Assembly: GCA_002328485.1 (NCBI GenBank)
Contig: DCUF01000032.1
Span: 1,651 to 59,592 of the forward strand
Length of the DNA stretch: 57,942 bases
Direction: 5' to 3'
Origin: Deltaproteobacteria bacterium UBA2221
Lineage (GTDB): Bacteria > Desulfobacterota > Syntrophorhabdia > Syntrophorhabdales > WCHB1-27
The notes below the pieces were generated by a model. That model was given only the letters and a program-made list of their open reading frames with translations, was not told the origin of the DNA and made no database searches. Below, one piece after another: positions 17,099 through 25,634 of this stretch (positions are counted from its first letter, which is position 1; each line of letters begins with the position of its first letter). Made by a program: the position numbers and the translations under genes.

Positions 17099-17925
17099 TG
17101 GGAGTGCGAGAATATAAGCCGACTTCTGCCGGCAGAAGATTTATGAGCGTGGTGACCTTCGAGAATATCACCAAGAAGGGACCGGAGAAGAGTCTCCTTG
17201 AGCCCTTGACGAAAACGGGTGGTCGGAACAATGCGGGCCGCATAACATCGAGGCACATTGGCGGCGGTCACAAGAGGAAATACCGGATCATCGATTTTCG
17301 CAGGGATAAACTCGAAATAGAAGGAAAGGTCGCGGCCATAGAATACGATCCGAACCGATCCGCTAATATAGCACTTATTCATTACGGAGACGGCGAGAAG
17401 CGGTATATTCTGGCCCCGCTGGGGTTGAAGGTCGGCCAGACCGTCGTGGCGAGCAAGAAGGGCGATACGGAGATTTCCGAAGGCAATTCCCTTCCTCTGA
17501 AACTGATCCCCCTTGGTACCTTTGTCCATAACGTGGAGATGAAGCGGGGCAAGGGTGGACAGATGGCCCGAAGCGCAGGCAGCTATGCCCAGGTGGTGGC
17601 CAAGGAAGGAGATTACGGACACTTGAGGCTGCCTTCGGGTGAGGTTAAGTTGGTCCATTTGCTCTGTTCGGCCACTATCGGCCAGGTGGGCAACATCGAA
17701 CATGAAAACATAACCTGGGGTAAGGCCGGGCGATCAAGATGGGTAGGCAAGAGACCCCATGTTCGTGGAACGGCAATGAACCCCGTTGACCACCCCCTTG
17801 GCGGAGGTGAAGGACGTACCAAGGGCGGAAGACATCCGTGCTCGCCTTGGGGCCAACTGGCAAAGGGGCTGAAAACCAGGAAGAATAAACGGACTGATAA
17901 GTTCATCGTAAAGAGGAGAGGATAG
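17098..17925 (+). CDS. rplB: 50S ribosomal protein L2
   Basis: L2 is essential for the peptidyl-transferase centre and subunit joining. The 275-residue protein starts MGVREYKPTSAGRRF, contains GGGHKRKYRIIDFRR, and has the highly conserved C-terminal loop MNPVDHPLGGGEGR, with the active His in VDHPLGG, followed by GRHPCSPWG. It starts on the last base of the rplW stop (TAATG), so translation is probably coupled. Confidence 0.97.
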   Translation: MGVREYKPTSAGRRFMSVVTFENITKKGPEKSLLEPLTKTGGRNNAGRITSRHIGGGHKRKYRIIDFRRDKLEIEGKVAAIEYDPNRSANIALIHYGDGEKRYILAPLGLKVGQTVVASKKGDTEISEGNSLPLKLIPLGTFVHNVEMKRGKGGQMARSAGSYAQVVAKEGDYGHLRLPSGEVKLVHLLCSATIGQVGNIEHENITWGKAGRSRWVGKRPHVRGTAMNPVDHPLGGGEGRTKGGRHPCSPWGQLAKGLKTRKNKRTDKFIVKRRG

Positions 17926-17934
17926 GAGGTACTT

Positions 17935-18225
17935 GTGCCGCGGTCTTTAAAAAAGGGGCCTTTTGCTGAAGAAAGCCTGGTGGCGAAGGTGGAAAAAGCC
18001 AAGGAATCGAGGGACACCAAAGTCATAAAGACATGGTCACGCCGGTCGATTATTATGCCCGAGTTTGTCGGAGTTACCTTTGCAGTTCACAATGGCAAGA
18101 AATTTATTCCTGTTTTTGTGAGCGAGGAGATGGTCGGGCATAAGATGGGAGAATTCGCACCGACGCGCACGTTTCACAGCCATTCAGGTGACAGGAAGTC
18201 AAAAGTACAGAAGAAGAGAGATTAA
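17935..18225 (+). CDS. rpsS: 30S ribosomal protein S19
   Basis: S19 binds the 30S head with S13 near the A site. The 96-residue protein starts at GTG after GGAGG and shows MPRSLKKGPFAEESLV, TWSRRSIIMPEFVG and the C-terminal EFAPTRTFHSHSGD. It is followed by an 87-base gap before rplV that holds no gene. Confidence 0.96.
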   Translation: MPRSLKKGPFAEESLVAKVEKAKESRDTKVIKTWSRRSIIMPEFVGVTFAVHNGKKFIPVFVSEEMVGHKMGEFAPTRTFHSHSGDRKSKVQKKRD

Positions 18226-18312
18226 CGAGAGCGGTCACTACGTTCTTTGTGGATCACCGCCGGCTTCCATACATGAGCTATAACTTGCGGATGGGAGCGG
18301 AAGGAGTAACTG

Positions 18313-18645
18313 ATGGAGATAGTGGCGAAGGCAAATATGATGCGAATATCGCCGACGAAGGTACGGCTAGTAGGCGATATGATAAAGCGGAAGAACGTGA
18401 ATGAGGCCATGGGTATTCTCATGTTCACGCCGAAAAAGGGCGCGTTCATTCTGAAGAAACTCCTTGATAGTGCAGTTGGAAACGCCCGGCAGAAGAAGTA
18501 TGTGGACGTCGATAACCTGTACGTGAAGAACGTGGTGGTGGACGGCGGACCTTTAATAAAGCGTTTCATGCCGCGAGCTATGGGTAGGGCCACGAGGATA
18601 AGAAAGAGAATCAGCCATATCACGCTGATATTGGATGAAGCATAA
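18313..18645 (+). CDS. rplV: 50S ribosomal protein L22
   Basis: L22 lines the exit tunnel and binds several 23S domains. The 110-residue protein has RISPTKVRLVGDMIK at the N-terminus and the tunnel hairpin region KRFMPRAMGRATRIRKR. The hairpin length looks normal. It is followed by a 124-base gap containing a palindromic repeat element. Confidence 0.96.
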   Translation: MEIVAKANMMRISPTKVRLVGDMIKRKNVNEAMGILMFTPKKGAFILKKLLDSAVGNARQKKYVDVDNLYVKNVVVDGGPLIKRFMPRAMGRATRIRKRISHITLILDEA

Positions 18646-18649
18646 GAAT

Positions 18650-18752
18650 ATGAGGAAGCGAGGAAGGGAGGAAGTGAAGAAGCTGGCAAAGAGTGGTTCG
18701 GCATGTTCTGCCCTTACCACATCATTGCTTTATCGCATTTCCGTATCCTCGG
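18650..18752 (+). repeat. Palindromic element built of 8-bp tandem units, inside the S10 operon (copy 3)
   Basis: The left arm holds four tandem 8-mers: GAGGAAGC, GAGGAAGG, GAGGAAGT, GAAGAAGC (18652-18683). The right arm (about 18726-18752) reads on the minus strand as GAGGATAC, GGAAATGC, GATAAAGC. It lies between rplV and rpsC, where most bacteria have almost no spacer. Confidence 0.55.
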
Positions 18753-18769
18753 CATTAATTGGAGGCTAA

Positions 18770-19414
18770 ATGGGCCAGAAGACACATCCGGTGGGGTTCA
18801 GACTTGGAATAATCAGGACGTGGGATTCTAAGTGGTTTGCTGCTCGCGGCTACTCCCGCTTTCTGCACGAAGATCTTCGAATGAAGAAGTTCCTGAAGGA
18901 GAGGCTGTATCAGGCGGGTATCTCCAGAATGGAGATTGAGCGTGCCGCGAACAAGGACAAGAGAGCCAAGATGAACATCTGGACCTCCCGGCCTGGAATA
19001 GTGATCGGTAGAAAAGGGGTGGAGGTGGAAAACCTCAAGAAAGAGCTTCAAGCTCTGACCGATAAGGAGATCATTCTGAATATCACCGAGGTGAAGAGAC
19101 CGGAAATCGATGCGCAACTCGTTTCTGAGAACGTCGCCTTGCAGATGGAACGCAGGGTTTCCTTCCGAAGGGCCATGAAGAGAAATGTTTCCCAGGCCAT
19201 GAAGGCGGGTGCCAAAGGTATCAAGATTATGTGTGCCGGGCGTCTAGCCGGGGCGGAGATGGCAAGGACTGAGTGGTATAGAGAAGGCAGAGTTCCCCTT
19301 CAGACCCTACGAGCCGACATAGACTACGGTTTTGCCCAGGCCCGGACCAAATATGGGATAATTGGCGTGAAGGTGTGGCTTTTTAAGGGTGAAGTGTATC
19401 AGGAGGCACGGTAA
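18770..19414 (+). CDS. rpsC: 30S ribosomal protein S3
   Basis: S3 forms part of the mRNA entry channel. The 214-residue protein begins MGQKTHPVGFRLGIIRTWDS, has the KH-domain GXXG loop in RPGIVIGRKGVEVE and the C-terminal domain with KGIKIMCAGRLAGAEMAR. A good ribosome-binding site (TTGGAGG) precedes the ATG, downstream of the palindromic element. Confidence 0.96.
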   Translation: MGQKTHPVGFRLGIIRTWDSKWFAARGYSRFLHEDLRMKKFLKERLYQAGISRMEIERAANKDKRAKMNIWTSRPGIVIGRKGVEVENLKKELQALTDKEIILNITEVKRPEIDAQLVSENVALQMERRVSFRRAMKRNVSQAMKAGAKGIKIMCAGRLAGAEMARTEWYREGRVPLQTLRADIDYGFAQARTKYGIIGVKVWLFKGEVYQEAR

Positions 19415-19416
19415 CA

Positions 19417-19833
19417 ATGCTCTCGCCGAAAAGAGTCAAATACAGAAAGCAGCAAAAAGGTAGAATGAGAGGTGTTGCACTGCGCGGTAGCGATGTGAGC
19501 TTTGGCGACTTCGGCCTGCAGGCAACTGAGTGCGGCCGTATCACGGCCCGGCAAATCGAGGCGGCCCGTATCGCCATATCTCGATACGTCAAACGAACGG
19601 GAAAGATGTGGATTCGGGTTTTTCCAGACAAACCCATCACCAAAAAGCCGGCTGAGACACGGATGGGAAAAGGCAAGGGGCCAGTGGAAGGGTGGATCGC
19701 AGTCGTGAGGCCTGGAAAGATGCTCTATGAGGTAATGGGTGTGCCTGAGGATAAGGCTCGTGAGGCCCTGTACATTGCCGCGCAAAAGCTTCCGATCCAG
19801 ACGCGATTTGTGACGAGGAGTGACGGCGAATGA
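19417..19833 (+). CDS. rplP: 50S ribosomal protein L16
   Basis: L16 supports the A-site tRNA on the 50S subunit. The 138-residue protein begins MLSPKRVKYRKQQKGRMRG and shows RITARQIEAARIAISR and PDKPITKKPAETRMGKGKG. It starts two bases after the rpsC stop and overlaps rpmC by four bases. Confidence 0.96.
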   Translation: MLSPKRVKYRKQQKGRMRGVALRGSDVSFGDFGLQATECGRITARQIEAARIAISRYVKRTGKMWIRVFPDKPITKKPAETRMGKGKGPVEGWIAVVRPGKMLYEVMGVPEDKAREALYIAAQKLPIQTRFVTRSDGE

Positions 19834-20024
19834 AAGCAAAAGAATTGCGAGATCTGACTCGCGAGGAGCTTCTGAAAAGGGAGAAGGAACTGAAGGAGGA
19901 GGCTTTTAACCTGCGGTTTCGACATTCCACAGGACAGCTGGAAAACACCGCGCGGATGAAACTGGTGAAGAGAGACATCGCGCGAATAGAGACGACGTTA
20001 CGTCAAAAGGAGCTGGGGAGCTAG
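19830..20024 (+). CDS. rpmC: 50S ribosomal protein L29
   Basis: The 64-residue helical hairpin protein begins MKAKELRDLTREELLKREKE and has the conserved LRFRHSTGQLENTARMK. L29 sits near the tunnel exit beside L23. It overlaps the rplP stop (ATGA). Confidence 0.95.
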   Translation: MKAKELRDLTREELLKREKELKEEAFNLRFRHSTGQLENTARMKLVKRDIARIETTLRQKELGS

Positions 20025-20031
20025 AGCGAGC

Positions 20032-20313
20032 ATGGAGATAGAGAGGGAGAAGAACAGAAAGAAGATGGTGGGGTTGGTCATCAAGGACAAGATGGATAAG
20101 ACCGTCGTCGTTGAGGTGGAGAGATTTCTGAAGCACCCCACATACCACAAGTACCTAAAGCTGAAAAACACGTGCAAGGCGCACGATGAGCATAACGAGG
20201 CCAGGGTTGGCGATACGGTGTTGATCGTGGAGACCCGACCCTTGAGCAAGGATAAACGGTGGACCATCAAAGAGATACTGAAGAAGGAAGCTCCAGTGCC
20301 TGCCACCGAATAA
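20032..20313 (+). CDS. rpsQ: 30S ribosomal protein S17
   Basis: A primary 16S rRNA-binding OB-fold protein of 93 residues. It shows KKMVGLVIKDKMDKTVVVEVERF and, later, DTVLIVETRPLSKDKRW. It lies seven bases after rpmC. Confidence 0.95.
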   Translation: MEIEREKNRKKMVGLVIKDKMDKTVVVEVERFLKHPTYHKYLKLKNTCKAHDEHNEARVGDTVLIVETRPLSKDKRWTIKEILKKEAPVPATE

Positions 20314-20325
20314 GGGGCTTAGACC

Positions 20326-20694
20326 ATGATACAGGTAAGATCGCGAATCGAAGTTGCGGATAACTCAGGAGCCAAGAAGCTCGGATGCATCAGAATCCTG
20401 GGCGGTTCTAGGAAACGGTACGGCACGGTTGGGGACATCATCGTCTGTTCGGTTAAGGAGGTAATCCCCAACAGCAAAGTAAAAAAGGGTGATGTGGTTA
20501 AGGCAGTTATCGTTCGAACCAAGAAGGAGATCAGGCGCATTGATGGATCCTACGTCAGGTTCGATGACAATTCGGCTGTCATCATCAACCAGTATAACGA
20601 ACCGGTCGGGACTAGAATATTTGGTCCTGTTGCTCGAGAACTGAGGGCCAAGCGCTTTATGAAGATTGTCTCGCTGGCGCCCGAAGTGGTGTGA
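20326..20694 (+). CDS. rplN: 50S ribosomal protein L14
   Basis: L14 sits at the subunit interface by L19. The 122-residue protein has the signature ADNSGAKKLGCIRILGG, the basic strand KKGDVVKAVIVRTKKE and the C-terminal IFGPVARELRAKRFMKIVSL. Normal length and context. Confidence 0.96.
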   Translation: MIQVRSRIEVADNSGAKKLGCIRILGGSRKRYGTVGDIIVCSVKEVIPNSKVKKGDVVKAVIVRTKKEIRRIDGSYVRFDDNSAVIINQYNEPVGTRIFGPVARELRAKRFMKIVSLAPEVV

Positions 20695-20701
20695 GGGTAC
20701 A

Positions 20702-21025
20702 ATGGAAAAGGGGCTTCACGTTAAGAAGAATGATCAGGTCACGGTGGTAGCCGGGAAGGACAAAGGCAAAACCGGAAAGGTTCTCCGCATCGATCGGAAG
20801 GATCATCGGGTGATTGTCGAGAAGGTCAATGTTATCAAACGTCATGTTCGCCCGAGTCAGAAGAGCAAGGGCGGCATCATCGAACGCGAGAATTTCATAG
20901 ATGTATCCAACGTAATGCATTTCTGTGAGAAGTGTTCGAAACCTGTGCGGGTTGGTACCAGGACGCTGGAGGACGGCAAGAAGGTCAGATTTTGCAAGAA
21001 GTGCCAAGAGGTTTTGGACAAGTAG
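20702..21025 (+). CDS. rplX: 50S ribosomal protein L24
   Basis: L24 starts 50S assembly. The 107-residue protein has the KOW motif KKNDQVTVVAGKDKGKTGKV and a C-terminal CxxC pair in CEKCSKPVRVG and CKKC, a probable zinc ribbon seen in many bacterial L24s. ATG at 20702 gives the standard start; an upstream in-frame codon at 20666 overlaps rplN. Confidence 0.95.
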   Translation: MEKGLHVKKNDQVTVVAGKDKGKTGKVLRIDRKDHRVIVEKVNVIKRHVRPSQKSKGGIIERENFIDVSNVMHFCEKCSKPVRVGTRTLEDGKKVRFCKKCQEVLDK

Positions 21026-21034
21026 GAGGGTGTT

Positions 21035-21577
21035 TTGAAGACGCCATTCATGGAGTTCTACGACAAAGAAGTCAGGCCCGGACTGATCAGAAGGTTCAAG
21101 TATCAGAACGTCATGCAGGTGCCGAGGCTGGAGAAGATCGTCATCAATATGGGTTTGGGGGAAGCGATCCAGAATATAAAGGTATTGGATGCCGCAGCTG
21201 CTGACATGGCGGCCATATCTGGGCAGAAGCCGGTCATCACGAAGGCCAAAAAATCCATTGCATCCTTTAAGCTGAGAGCGGGGATGCCCATTGGCTGTAC
21301 GGTGACCCTGAGGCGAGAGCGGATGTATGAGTTCTTCCAGAAGCTTGTGACCATCGTATTGCCTCGAGTCAGAGACTTCAAAGGTATCTCTCCGAAGTCG
21401 TTTGACGGGAGGGGTAATTATACCATCGGGCTTCGCGAACAGATCATCTTCCCGGAGATTGATTACGATAAGATCGATAAAGTACGGGGCATGAACATCA
21501 CCATAACAACTTCGGCCAACACGGACGAAGAGGCCTTTGAGTTCTTGAGGCTTATGGGTATGCCCTTTAGAAGTTAG
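21035..21577 (+). CDS. rplE: 50S ribosomal protein L5
   Basis: L5 binds 5S rRNA and P-site tRNA. The 180-residue protein shows NVMQVPRLEKIVINMGLGEA and the C-terminal GMNITITTSANTDEEAFEFL. It appears to start at TTG (21035), which follows TAGGAGG with good spacing; the in-frame ATG at 21050 would remove five residues and lacks a ribosome-binding site. Confidence 0.95.
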   Translation: MKTPFMEFYDKEVRPGLIRRFKYQNVMQVPRLEKIVINMGLGEAIQNIKVLDAAAADMAAISGQKPVITKAKKSIASFKLRAGMPIGCTVTLRRERMYEFFQKLVTIVLPRVRDFKGISPKSFDGRGNYTIGLREQIIFPEIDYDKIDKVRGMNITITTSANTDEEAFEFLRLMGMPFRS

Positions 21578-21587
21578 TGGAGGTGTA

Positions 21588-21773
21588 ATGGCACGAACAT
21601 CGATGATGGAAAAGGCAAAACGGGCGCCTAAGTTCAAGGTAAGAGCGAGAAACAGATGTGCAATCTGTGGCCGCCCGAGAGGCTACATTGGAAAGTTTGA
21701 GATGTGTCGAATATGTTTTCGGACACTCGCCCTTCGAGGGGAGTTGCCCGGAGTAACCAAATCGAGCTGGTAG
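21588..21773 (+). CDS. rpsN: 30S ribosomal protein S14, zinc-binding type
   Basis: The 61-residue short form of S14 has two CxxC pairs (CAICGRPRG and CRICFR) that bind one zinc. It is required for the 30S head. It lies in the spc order L5-S14-S8. Confidence 0.96.
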   Translation: MARTSMMEKAKRAPKFKVRARNRCAICGRPRGYIGKFEMCRICFRTLALRGELPGVTKSSW

Positions 21774-21781
21774 GGGGAGTC

Positions 21782-22183
21782 ATGAGCGCAACGGATCCTA
21801 TTGCCGACATGCTCACGCGCATACGAAACGCAATCATGGTGCGACATGAATCGACGGACATTCCGTATTCGACCATGAGGTTTTCTATCGCAAAAATCCT
21901 CAAGGATGAGGGATTTCTGCGTAACTATAAAGTGTATGTGGACGAGAAAAGAAAGAAGTTCATCAAGGTGTATATTAATTATGCAGAGAGCAGCCGTAGT
22001 TCTATTACAGGGCTGGAGAGGGTGAGTAAACCCGGCCGGCGGGTTTACGTATCGGCCGATGATCTCCAAAAGGGGAGAGGTAAACTTGGTGTAGCCGTGG
22101 TTTCAACGTCAAAAGGTCTTATGACAGACCGTGAGGCCACGGGGAACCACGTTGGGGGAGAGCTTCTCTTCAGGGTCTGGTGA
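21782..22183 (+). CDS. rpsH: 30S ribosomal protein S8
   Basis: S8 binds 16S helix 21 and is the spc operon translational repressor in E. coli. The 133-residue protein has TDPIADMLTRIRNAIMV and the C-terminal STSKGLMTDREATGNHVGGE, with a final LLFRVW. ATG at 21782 is chosen: it follows GGGGGA, and an upstream in-frame start would lie inside rpsN. Confidence 0.95.
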   Translation: MSATDPIADMLTRIRNAIMVRHESTDIPYSTMRFSIAKILKDEGFLRNYKVYVDEKRKKFIKVYINYAESSRSSITGLERVSKPGRRVYVSADDLQKGRGKLGVAVVSTSKGLMTDREATGNHVGGELLFRVW

Positions 22184-22191
22184 GGTGAGAG

Positions 22192-22728
22192 ATGTCCAGA
22201 ATAGGTAAGAAACCAATTGCCCTTCCTCAGGGCGTTAAGGTGGATATAAAGGACGGAATGGTGCTCGTGGAAGGACCCAAGGGGTCTCTGTCCAGACCGC
22301 TCCTGGAAGGGATCCAGTTGGATATGGAGGAGGGCTCTCTTCTGGTAAAAAGGGCCAATGATACGAAAAGGGTGCGCAGCTATCATGGCCTGATGAGAAC
22401 CCTGGTGGCGAATATGGTCGACGGAGTGTCCAAGGGCTTCGAGAAGAAGTTGGAGATCGTCGGCATAGGGTATCGGTCCGAGATGCAGGGGAACAGCATT
22501 GTACTGTATCTCGGGTACTCGCACCCCATCAATTTTCCCTTGCCTTCAGGGATTTCCGCGGATATCGAGAAACAGACGGTCGTCACCATCAAGGGGATTG
22601 ATAAAGAACTGGTTGGTCAGGTTTCAGCAAAGATAAGAGATCTGAGAAGACCGGATCCCTACAAGGGCAAGGGCGTCAAGTACGCAGGTGAGGTACTGCG
22701 AAAGAAGGCTGGTAAGACAGGGAAATAA
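22192..22728 (+). CDS. rplF: 50S ribosomal protein L6
   Basis: L6 lies at the base of the L7/L12 stalk beside the factor-binding site. The 178-residue protein has MSRIGKKPIALPQGVK at the start and the conserved C-terminal RRPDPYKGKGVKYAGE. Standard two-domain length. Confidence 0.96.
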   Translation: MSRIGKKPIALPQGVKVDIKDGMVLVEGPKGSLSRPLLEGIQLDMEEGSLLVKRANDTKRVRSYHGLMRTLVANMVDGVSKGFEKKLEIVGIGYRSEMQGNSIVLYLGYSHPINFPLPSGISADIEKQTVVTIKGIDKELVGQVSAKIRDLRRPDPYKGKGVKYAGEVLRKKAGKTGK

Positions 22729-22739
22729 GGGGTATCGGC

Positions 22740-23105
22740 ATGGATACGAAACAGAAGGCGGCATCGCGGATAAAGCGAAAAAAAAGGATCAGAAAGAAGA
22801 TCACCGGCACTATGGATAGGCCGAGACTCTGCGTCTACAAAAGCCTGAAGAACATCTACGCCCAGCTTATCGATGACCAGAATCAGAAGGTGCTCACCGG
22901 TGCCTCATCCTTAAGCAAGGAACTAGCGGCGGATATCAAGTACGGTGGAAATATCGAGAGCGCGAAGAAGGTGGGACAGTTTATTGGCCGCAAGGCACTG
23001 GAGATGGGTCTCCAGGAGGTCTTGTTCGATAGAAACGGCTTCAAGTACCACGGCAGGGTCAAGGCCCTTGCAGATGGAGCGCGGGAAGCGGGGTTAGTCT
23101 TCTAA
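22740..23105 (+). CDS. rplR: 50S ribosomal protein L18
   Basis: L18 binds 5S rRNA with L5. The 121-residue protein shows RPRLCVYKSLKNIYAQLIDD and the C-terminal FDRNGFKYHGRVKALADGAR. It lies 11 bases after rplF. Confidence 0.96.
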   Translation: MDTKQKAASRIKRKKRIRKKITGTMDRPRLCVYKSLKNIYAQLIDDQNQKVLTGASSLSKELAADIKYGGNIESAKKVGQFIGRKALEMGLQEVLFDRNGFKYHGRVKALADGAREAGLVF

Positions 23106-23120
23106 AAGAGGAGGTTTAGG

Positions 23121-23627
23121 TTGATCGCAAAAAAGCGGATTGAGCCGGGAGAGCTTGAGCTGCAAGACAGGGTGGTCTACATAAATCGTGTGGCAAAGGT
23201 CGTTAAAGGCGGCCGACGTTTCAGCTTCAGCGCGATTGTTGTGGTCGGTGACGGAAATGGTCACGTAGGCTTTGGTCTTGGAAAAGCAAACGAAGTTCCG
23301 GATGCCATTCGAAAGGCCGTTGAACGGGCGAAGAAAGACATCGTCGAAATTCCCTTGAATAGGGGAACGGTGACCCACGAGATCACGGGTAAGTATGGAT
23401 CTAGCCAGGTCTTCATTAAACCTGCCAAGGAAGGAACGGGGGTTATTGCCGGTGGTGCTGTCCGTGCTGTCGTTGAGGTCGCCGGGATACGAAATATTCT
23501 GACCAAGTGTTACGGTTCAAGAAACCCTCATAATGTGGTAAAGGCGACCATCAACGGACTGTCTACGCTGAAGCCACAGGAAGTGGTCGCGAAACAGAGG
23601 GGCAAGGTTAAGATCGAGGAGGCGTAA
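23121..23627 (+). CDS. rpsE: 30S ribosomal protein S5
   Basis: S5 contributes to decoding fidelity. The 168-residue protein shows NRVAKVVKGGRRFSFSAIVVV, the loop GDGNGHVGFGLGKANEVPDA and SRNPHNVVKATINGL. The start is TTG at 23121, placed six bases after GAGGAGG. Confidence 0.95.
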   Translation: MIAKKRIEPGELELQDRVVYINRVAKVVKGGRRFSFSAIVVVGDGNGHVGFGLGKANEVPDAIRKAVERAKKDIVEIPLNRGTVTHEITGKYGSSQVFIKPAKEGTGVIAGGAVRAVVEVAGIRNILTKCYGSRNPHNVVKATINGLSTLKPQEVVAKQRGKVKIEEA

Positions 23628-23628
23628 G

Positions 23629-23814
23629 GTGGCTCACCTGAAGATAAAATGGATGAAGAGCACAATCGGGTCTACCCAGGATATGCAAGATACGATTCGT
23701 AGCTTGGGCTTCAGACGGCTCTATCAGGAAAGGACTGTGAAGAATACACCGGAGATTCGAGGGATGGTGAAGAAGGTGATTCATCTGGTCAAAATCTTGG
23801 AGGACGTACAATAA
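23629..23814 (+). CDS. rpmD: 50S ribosomal protein L30
   Basis: The 61-residue protein shows KIKWMKSTIGSTQDMQDTIR and the typical LGFRRLYQERTVKNTPEIRG. GTG start one base after the rpsE stop. L30 is not universal in bacteria but is expected here. Confidence 0.94.
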   Translation: MAHLKIKWMKSTIGSTQDMQDTIRSLGFRRLYQERTVKNTPEIRGMVKKVIHLVKILEDVQ

Positions 23815-24258
23815 ATGAGACTGGAAGATCTACAGCCACACGAAGGCGCTAAGAAGGATCGCAAGAGGATAGGCAGGGGTCCTGGTTCAGGCCTTGGCCG
23901 TACTGCGGGGAAGGGCACAAAAGGGCAGCGCGCAAGGGCAGGTAGTGGGAAAGGCCATTTCTTTGAAGGCGGTCAATTGCCCCTTACCAGAAGAATCCCC
24001 AAGAGGGGTTTTAAGAACCCGTTCAGAAAGGAGTATGCCCTGGTAAAGCTATCCGATTTGGAGGTTTTTAGGGAAACAGGTAGCGCCTCCATTGAGGAGA
24101 TACTGGAGAGCGGCCTTGTTACCAAGCTTCGGGATGGGGTGAAACTGCTTTCCAACGGGGAGATCGGATTTCCCATCAAGATTCAGGTGCATAAGGCGTC
24201 CAAGAAAGCAGTAGAGAAGGTACAGGCCGCAGGCGGCGAAGTCGAGGTCCTCGCCTAA
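23815..24258 (+). CDS. rplO: 50S ribosomal protein L15
   Basis: L15 is a late-assembly 50S protein. The 147-residue sequence has the Gly/Arg-rich N-terminal extension with KRIGRGPGSGLGRTAGKG and KGQRARAG, then the globular C-terminal domain. It begins directly after the rpmD stop and its own stop shares a base with secY (TAATG). Confidence 0.96.
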   Translation: MRLEDLQPHEGAKKDRKRIGRGPGSGLGRTAGKGTKGQRARAGSGKGHFFEGGQLPLTRRIPKRGFKNPFRKEYALVKLSDLEVFRETGSASIEEILESGLVTKLRDGVKLLSNGEIGFPIKIQVHKASKKAVEKVQAAGGEVEVLA

Positions 24259-25571
24259 TGAGCGGCATCCAAGATATAGGTAGAATTCCAGAACTAAAGC
24301 GGCGGATTTTTATGACTCTGGCGCTCCTGGCTGTCTACCGAATCGGGGTCTACGTGCCCACACCCGGTGTGGATGGCCGCGTTCTTTCAGACATTTTTGC
24401 TTCCGCTCAGGGTACGCTCCTCGGTTTTTTCGACATGTTCGCAGGCGGTGCACTGGAAAGGCTTTCAGTCTTTGCCCTGGGGATCATGCCCTATATCAGC
24501 GCCTCCATCATACTGCAGCTCCTCACCGTTGTAGTGCCTAGTCTGGAGAAGCTTTCAAAAGAAGGGGAGGCGGGTCGCAGGAAGATCACTCAGTATACGC
24601 GCTACGGAACTGTTGTGATAAGCCTGGTGCAGGGGTTTTTTATCGCTGTGGGGCTTGAGCAGATGAGAAGCGGCGCTGAGATGGTTGTCTACGACCCAGG
24701 ATGGGGCTTCAGGCTCATGACCATGACAACCCTTTGTGCGGGCACAGCATTTCTCATGTGGCTCGGAGAGCAGATTACTGAGCGAGGCATTGGAAACGGG
24801 ATATCCCTCATCATCTTCACAGGCATCGTCGCCCGCATGCCGAGCGCGATTGGCAGCACCTTGAGCTTGACCGTAGGGAAGCCGGGGAGTGGGCTGAATT
24901 GGTTTACGGTGATTTTAGTACTGGTTATGATGTTGCTCGTTATCGCCTTTATTGTCTTCATGGAAACGTCCCAGCGACGCATTCCTGTACAGTATGCAAA
25001 GAAGGTCGTGGGAAGGAGGGTATTCGGCGGTCAGTCGACCCATTTGCCATTGAAGATAAATACCGCAGGTGTTATCCCCCCCATTTTTGCATCGTCGATC
25101 ATCATGTTCCCTGCAACCGTAGCGGGCTTTACTAGCATACCGTTCATGAAGCGATTTGCGGAAATGCTTACGCCGGGTAGTTTGCTTCACGAGATTTTCT
25201 ACATTGGATTCATTATATTCTTCTGTTTCTTCTATACGGCTATTGTATTCAATCCTGATAACGTATCGGACAACATGAAGAAGTACGGAGGATATATCCC
25301 TGGTATACGACCAGGAAAAAGGACAGCTGAGTACATCGAGAAGGTGCTGTCGAGGATAACCCTAGTGGGTGCTCTGTATATATCATTTGTTTGCGTCTTG
25401 CCTACCGTACTCATAAGGCAGTTCAATGTTCCTTTCTATTTTGGAGGCACTGCGCTCCTTATCGTGGTAGGCGTGGGGCTGGACACGATTCAACAGATAG
25501 AATCCCACCTTATTCTTCGGCATTATGACGGGCTTGTAAGAAAAAGTGCCCGGATGAAGGGAAGAAGGTAA
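24258..25571 (+). CDS. secY: Protein translocase subunit SecY
   Basis: The 437-residue protein is the channel of the Sec translocon, with ten membrane helices. It shows GVDGRVLSDIF, the plug-region FFDMFAGGALERLSVFALG, the pore motif GIMPYISASIILQLL, the cytoplasmic loop SQRRIPVQYAKKVVGRR and GGYIPGIRPGKRTAEYI. It is followed by map, without the adenylate kinase gene that usually lies between them. Confidence 0.97.
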   Translation: MSGIQDIGRIPELKRRIFMTLALLAVYRIGVYVPTPGVDGRVLSDIFASAQGTLLGFFDMFAGGALERLSVFALGIMPYISASIILQLLTVVVPSLEKLSKEGEAGRRKITQYTRYGTVVISLVQGFFIAVGLEQMRSGAEMVVYDPGWGFRLMTMTTLCAGTAFLMWLGEQITERGIGNGISLIIFTGIVARMPSAIGSTLSLTVGKPGSGLNWFTVILVLVMMLLVIAFIVFMETSQRRIPVQYAKKVVGRRVFGGQSTHLPLKINTAGVIPPIFASSIIMFPATVAGFTSIPFMKRFAEMLTPGSLLHEIFYIGFIIFFCFFYTAIVFNPDNVSDNMKKYGGYIPGIRPGKRTAEYIEKVLSRITLVGALYISFVCVLPTVLIRQFNVPFYFGGTALLIVVGVGLDTIQQIESHLILRHYDGLVRKSARMKGRR

Positions 25572-25634
25572 AGGACAACCACCCGCACTCTCGAAGAGAC
25601 CCGATCTCAGGGTTCGGAGAAGGTGAATATTTAG

